From NCBI GenBank assembly GCA_008000375.1, contig SMOI01000223.1:22373-52774 (forward strand): DNA of 30,402 nt, read 5' to 3'. The position numbers were made by a program, and so were the translations under genes. Below, in pieces: positions 28,721 through 30,402 of the stretch. Within the stretch, counting starts at the first letter, position 1; every line of letters begins with the position of its first letter. Source of the stretch: Poteriospumella lacustris. Taxonomy: Eukaryota > Sar > Chrysophyceae > Chromulinales > Dinobryaceae. The notes under the pieces are model-generated. The model was given only the letters and a program-made list of their open reading frames with translations, did not search any database and was not told the origin of the DNA.

Positions 28721-30001
28721 TTTCTACAATGACCCCCATGCCTCCTTCATGATCTCCTCGAAGAGATCTTCGCTGTCGATCTCTGACGACACATAAATGT
28801 AGAAGTCGTAGAAGTCATCGATAGTGAACTCATTCGACGCGGTAGACATGAAGGTAAGAAAGGAATCGGCGTGGGTGTTGGATCTCGAGACGCGGCTCCG
28901 GAGGTCGTCCACATTGACCTTGCCCAAGTTGTCGGGGTCAACAACGCTGTAAAAGAATCCAATAAGTTCCATCCGCCTTGGCACTGGGGTACGCTTGAAA
29001 AGCACCGCGAAGTCGTAGATAGGAATCGACCCTTTCGCGTGCTTGTCATAAGCAGACGTCAGAGCGTAACGTTCCGATGGGGACAATTGATACCCACCCA
29101 GGTGCTGATATAGATCGCTCTCGACGACGGAAATATCCGTCTCTGCTTCCTCCTCATGGCGTGCCAGAATCTCGATGATGAATCGGACAGTCTGTCCGTA
29201 GTATGGGCGACGACCAGTGTTTTCTTCGATAACTCGCTTGCCATGGTCGATCAGACGAGATCGCAATGCGATAAGAGTTTTGTACTCGCGAACTGTAGGA
29301 AGAGACTGTGGCCTTTCGAAAGTCTCCGTGCGGGCGGCAATGACCTCTGTCTCGATGTCCGCAGAAAACACACAGTTCTTGCGAAATGGATTCACCGACT
29401 TGACGAAACTCATCGGGAACGGCACTTCATTTGGCGACGTGTCCACCGCATGCGAGTAAAATGTGACAGCCCTGTCCGTCGAGTAGTTGGAGCTCCTGGT
29501 GGGAATACGGATGCTGAGATCATTTTCTTTCAAGGAAGCTGTAAACCCCGACTTCGACATCGTTGCTTTGGATTCCGATTCGTACGCGACCCTGCGGCTT
29601 TCATTGAAATCCCGAATGGTTTGCCGCTTTACGTTCTCCTCGATATCCTGCTTTGCAGTTCGTTCAAAGCGCCTGAATCTTGGCCCAACATTGTCAACCA
29701 CAAGATAGGATGCATCTCTTTTGGGATCACGCAACGTGGCATTGGTCACTGATATGTACTCCTTCGGATCAAGTCTGGCGGAATGCTCGATGCACCGAGA
29801 CTTCGTCAACAGCGAGTTTTCTCTCTTTGATGGCTCAGGATAGAAGCGGATACCAGTGTCTTCTTTCAATTTGAGCTCCTCAAACCAATTGCCCACTCGA
29901 ACTTGGCCACGTCCTGTCTGATTGTACTGCATTTCGATGCGCTAAAAATTCACAATGAAAACCAGTCACACCAAAGCAATCGACAAGAATATTGTGCTGA
30001 A
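28721..30001 (-). repeat. Right arm of the inverted duplication
   Basis: This is the mirror of 27207-28487. Beyond 30001 the sequence departs from the left arm, where the base paired with 30002 differs; a one-base shift would prolong weak similarity for about eight bases. Confidence 0.95.
28724..29932 (-). CDS. EF-hand protein, possible axonemal microtubule inner protein (copy 2)
   Basis: The product is identical over all 402 residues to copy 1 and runs in the opposite direction, so the two genes converge with 239 bases between their stop codons. Only 69 bases upstream of the start are shared with copy 1, so its promoter must be mostly unique sequence beyond 30001 or be very compact. No disabling change is present and both copies look intact. 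Confidence 0.75.
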   Translation of the reverse strand: MQYNQTGRGQVRVGNWFEELKLKEDTGIRFYPEPSKRENSLLTKSRCIEHSARLDPKEYISVTNATLRDPKRDASYLVVDNVGPRFRRFERTAKQDIEENVKRQTIRDFNESRRVAYESESKATMSKSGFTASLKENDLSIRIPTRSSNYSTDRAVTFYSHAVDTSPNEVPFPMSFVKSVNPFRKNCVFSADIETEVIAARTETFERPQSLPTVREYKTLIALRSRLIDHGKRVIEENTGRRPYYGQTVRFIIEILARHEEEAETDISVVESDLYQHLGGYQLSPSERYALTSAYDKHAKGSIPIYDFAVLFKRTPVPRRMELIGFFYSVVDPDNLGKVNVDDLRSRVSRSNTHADSFLTFMSTASNEFTIDDFYDFYIYVSSEIDSEDLFEEIMKEAWGSL

Positions 30002-30402
30002 GGCAGTATGCTGCAGATAAGAAGTACAGATCATATGGCAACTTGTTTCCATCTCAAACTGCATGTTGCATGTTGTTGTTGATTCGGAACGGACAGCTGT
30101 CGTCATCATCATGGAACATGTTACACAGTGAAACGGCCCGTCGACGGTTTCATCGCCAGCCTATGTACAAATGTGCTGTTTCTGTAGCAATAATCTGCGC
30201 CAGTAGCCTTCGTCGGAGAGCGAGCAGCAGAAAGAAACCGGTGATTGATTGTGCAGCAGCTTTGAATTGGCGAAGCATAATTAATTCGAAAGAAGAATTT
30301 TTACCTGACAAATCATCCGTTCCTGTTTTTCACATAGCTTGCTCTGGTATCAGTGTTGCTGCGTTTTCGATGGTGGATAAAGGATTGTTTTCAATCGACC
30401 TG
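30002..30402 (+). other. Right-edge sequence beyond the duplication
   Basis: A frame on the plus strand is open from 30001 to the window edge. The first 70 bases or so are probably upstream sequence of copy 2. A GTCATCATCATGG element lies at 30102-30114. See the partial gene call at 30070-30402. Confidence 0.4.
30070..30402 (+). CDS. Possible 5' end of a gene leaving the window, beta-lactamase-related-like
   Basis: From an ATG at 30070 the frame stays open for 111 codons to the end of the window. The last part, with VFHIACSGISVAAF then MVDKGLFSIDL, resembles the active-site helix region of serine beta-lactamase-related proteins (LACTB-like hydrolases), where a motif like F-x-I-A-S-x-x-K is followed by a helix ending in a Lys-Gly-Leu and Leu-Asp turn. 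Here the catalytic Ser-x-x-Lys is not intact, so it would be an inactive relative, or the match is chance. The N-terminal part is basic and Ser-rich with no recognisable domain. Start and identity are uncertain. Confidence 0.25.
   Translation, partial: MLLLIRNGQLSSSSWNMLHSETARRRFHRQPMYKCAVSVAIICASSLRRRASSRKKPVIDCAAALNWRSIINSKEEFLPDKSSVPVFHIACSGISVAAFSMVDKGLFSIDL

Noticed and set aside
28590-28796. An ATG-initiated frame in the spacer
   Set aside because: It runs into the antisense strand of the second EF-hand gene and its spacer part has no recognisable content.
27207-30001. Foldback transposon or insertion element
   Set aside because: No transposase, no terminal inverted repeats apart from the gene itself and no visible target-site duplication; each arm is just one gene with 69 bases of upstream sequence.
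1-30402. CRISPR arrays, rRNA or tRNA genes, prokaryotic operons
   Set aside because: No regularly spaced repeats, no tRNA-like cloverleaf or rRNA sequence noticed by eye, and the introns and protein families are eukaryotic.

Overview
The window looks like nuclear DNA of a flagellated, free-swimming or zoosporic protist. The genes carry short GT-AG introns of 59-73 nt, spacing is tight, and both strands are used about equally. There are no bacterial operons or ribosome-binding sites. Three proteins point to a motile cilium: CFAP54, a KATNAL2-type katanin, and an EF-hand protein with a microtubule-inner-protein-like N terminus. APC4, TFIIE-beta, PEX10 and TATDN1 are ordinary eukaryotic housekeeping genes. 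Intron size and gene density would suit an oomycete or related stramenopile, but the lineage is an inference and I cannot fix it from this sequence.

Layout, left to right: a membrane-anchored GDP-fucose O-fucosyltransferase-like gene (+, 99-1745); APC4 in six exons (+, 2079-4550); a secreted, cysteine-rich, single-pass membrane protein in three exons (-, 4769-5984); the giant intronless CFAP54 gene (+, 6412-16155); TATDN1 (-, 16453-17445); TFIIE-beta in three exons (+, 17919-19208); PEX10 in two exons (-, 19316-20499); KATNAL2 (+, 20966-22603); a coiled-coil/MORN-like protein of unknown function (+, 23063-25042); and a small ankyrin protein in two exons (+, 25899-26716). Next comes a large inverted duplication, 27207-28487 and 28721-30001. 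Its two arms encode the same 402-residue EF-hand protein tail to tail around a 233-bp non-identical spacer. An open frame leaves the window at the right edge.

The genes do not form one pathway. Several pairs share short divergent upstream regions (5985-6411, 17446-17918, 20500-20965) or short convergent 3' regions (4551-4768, 16156-16452, 19209-19315).

The most striking structure is the inverted duplication. Identity appears complete over about 1.28 kb, yet stops three bases after both stop codons, while the 3' flanks look like diverged relatives. That suggests recent gene conversion or selection acting on an inverted pair, and a read-through transcript would fold into a very long hairpin. 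Other points of interest are the three-repeat cysteine-rich surface protein, the Lys/Ala/Pro linkers scattered through CFAP54, and the unassigned 659-residue protein.
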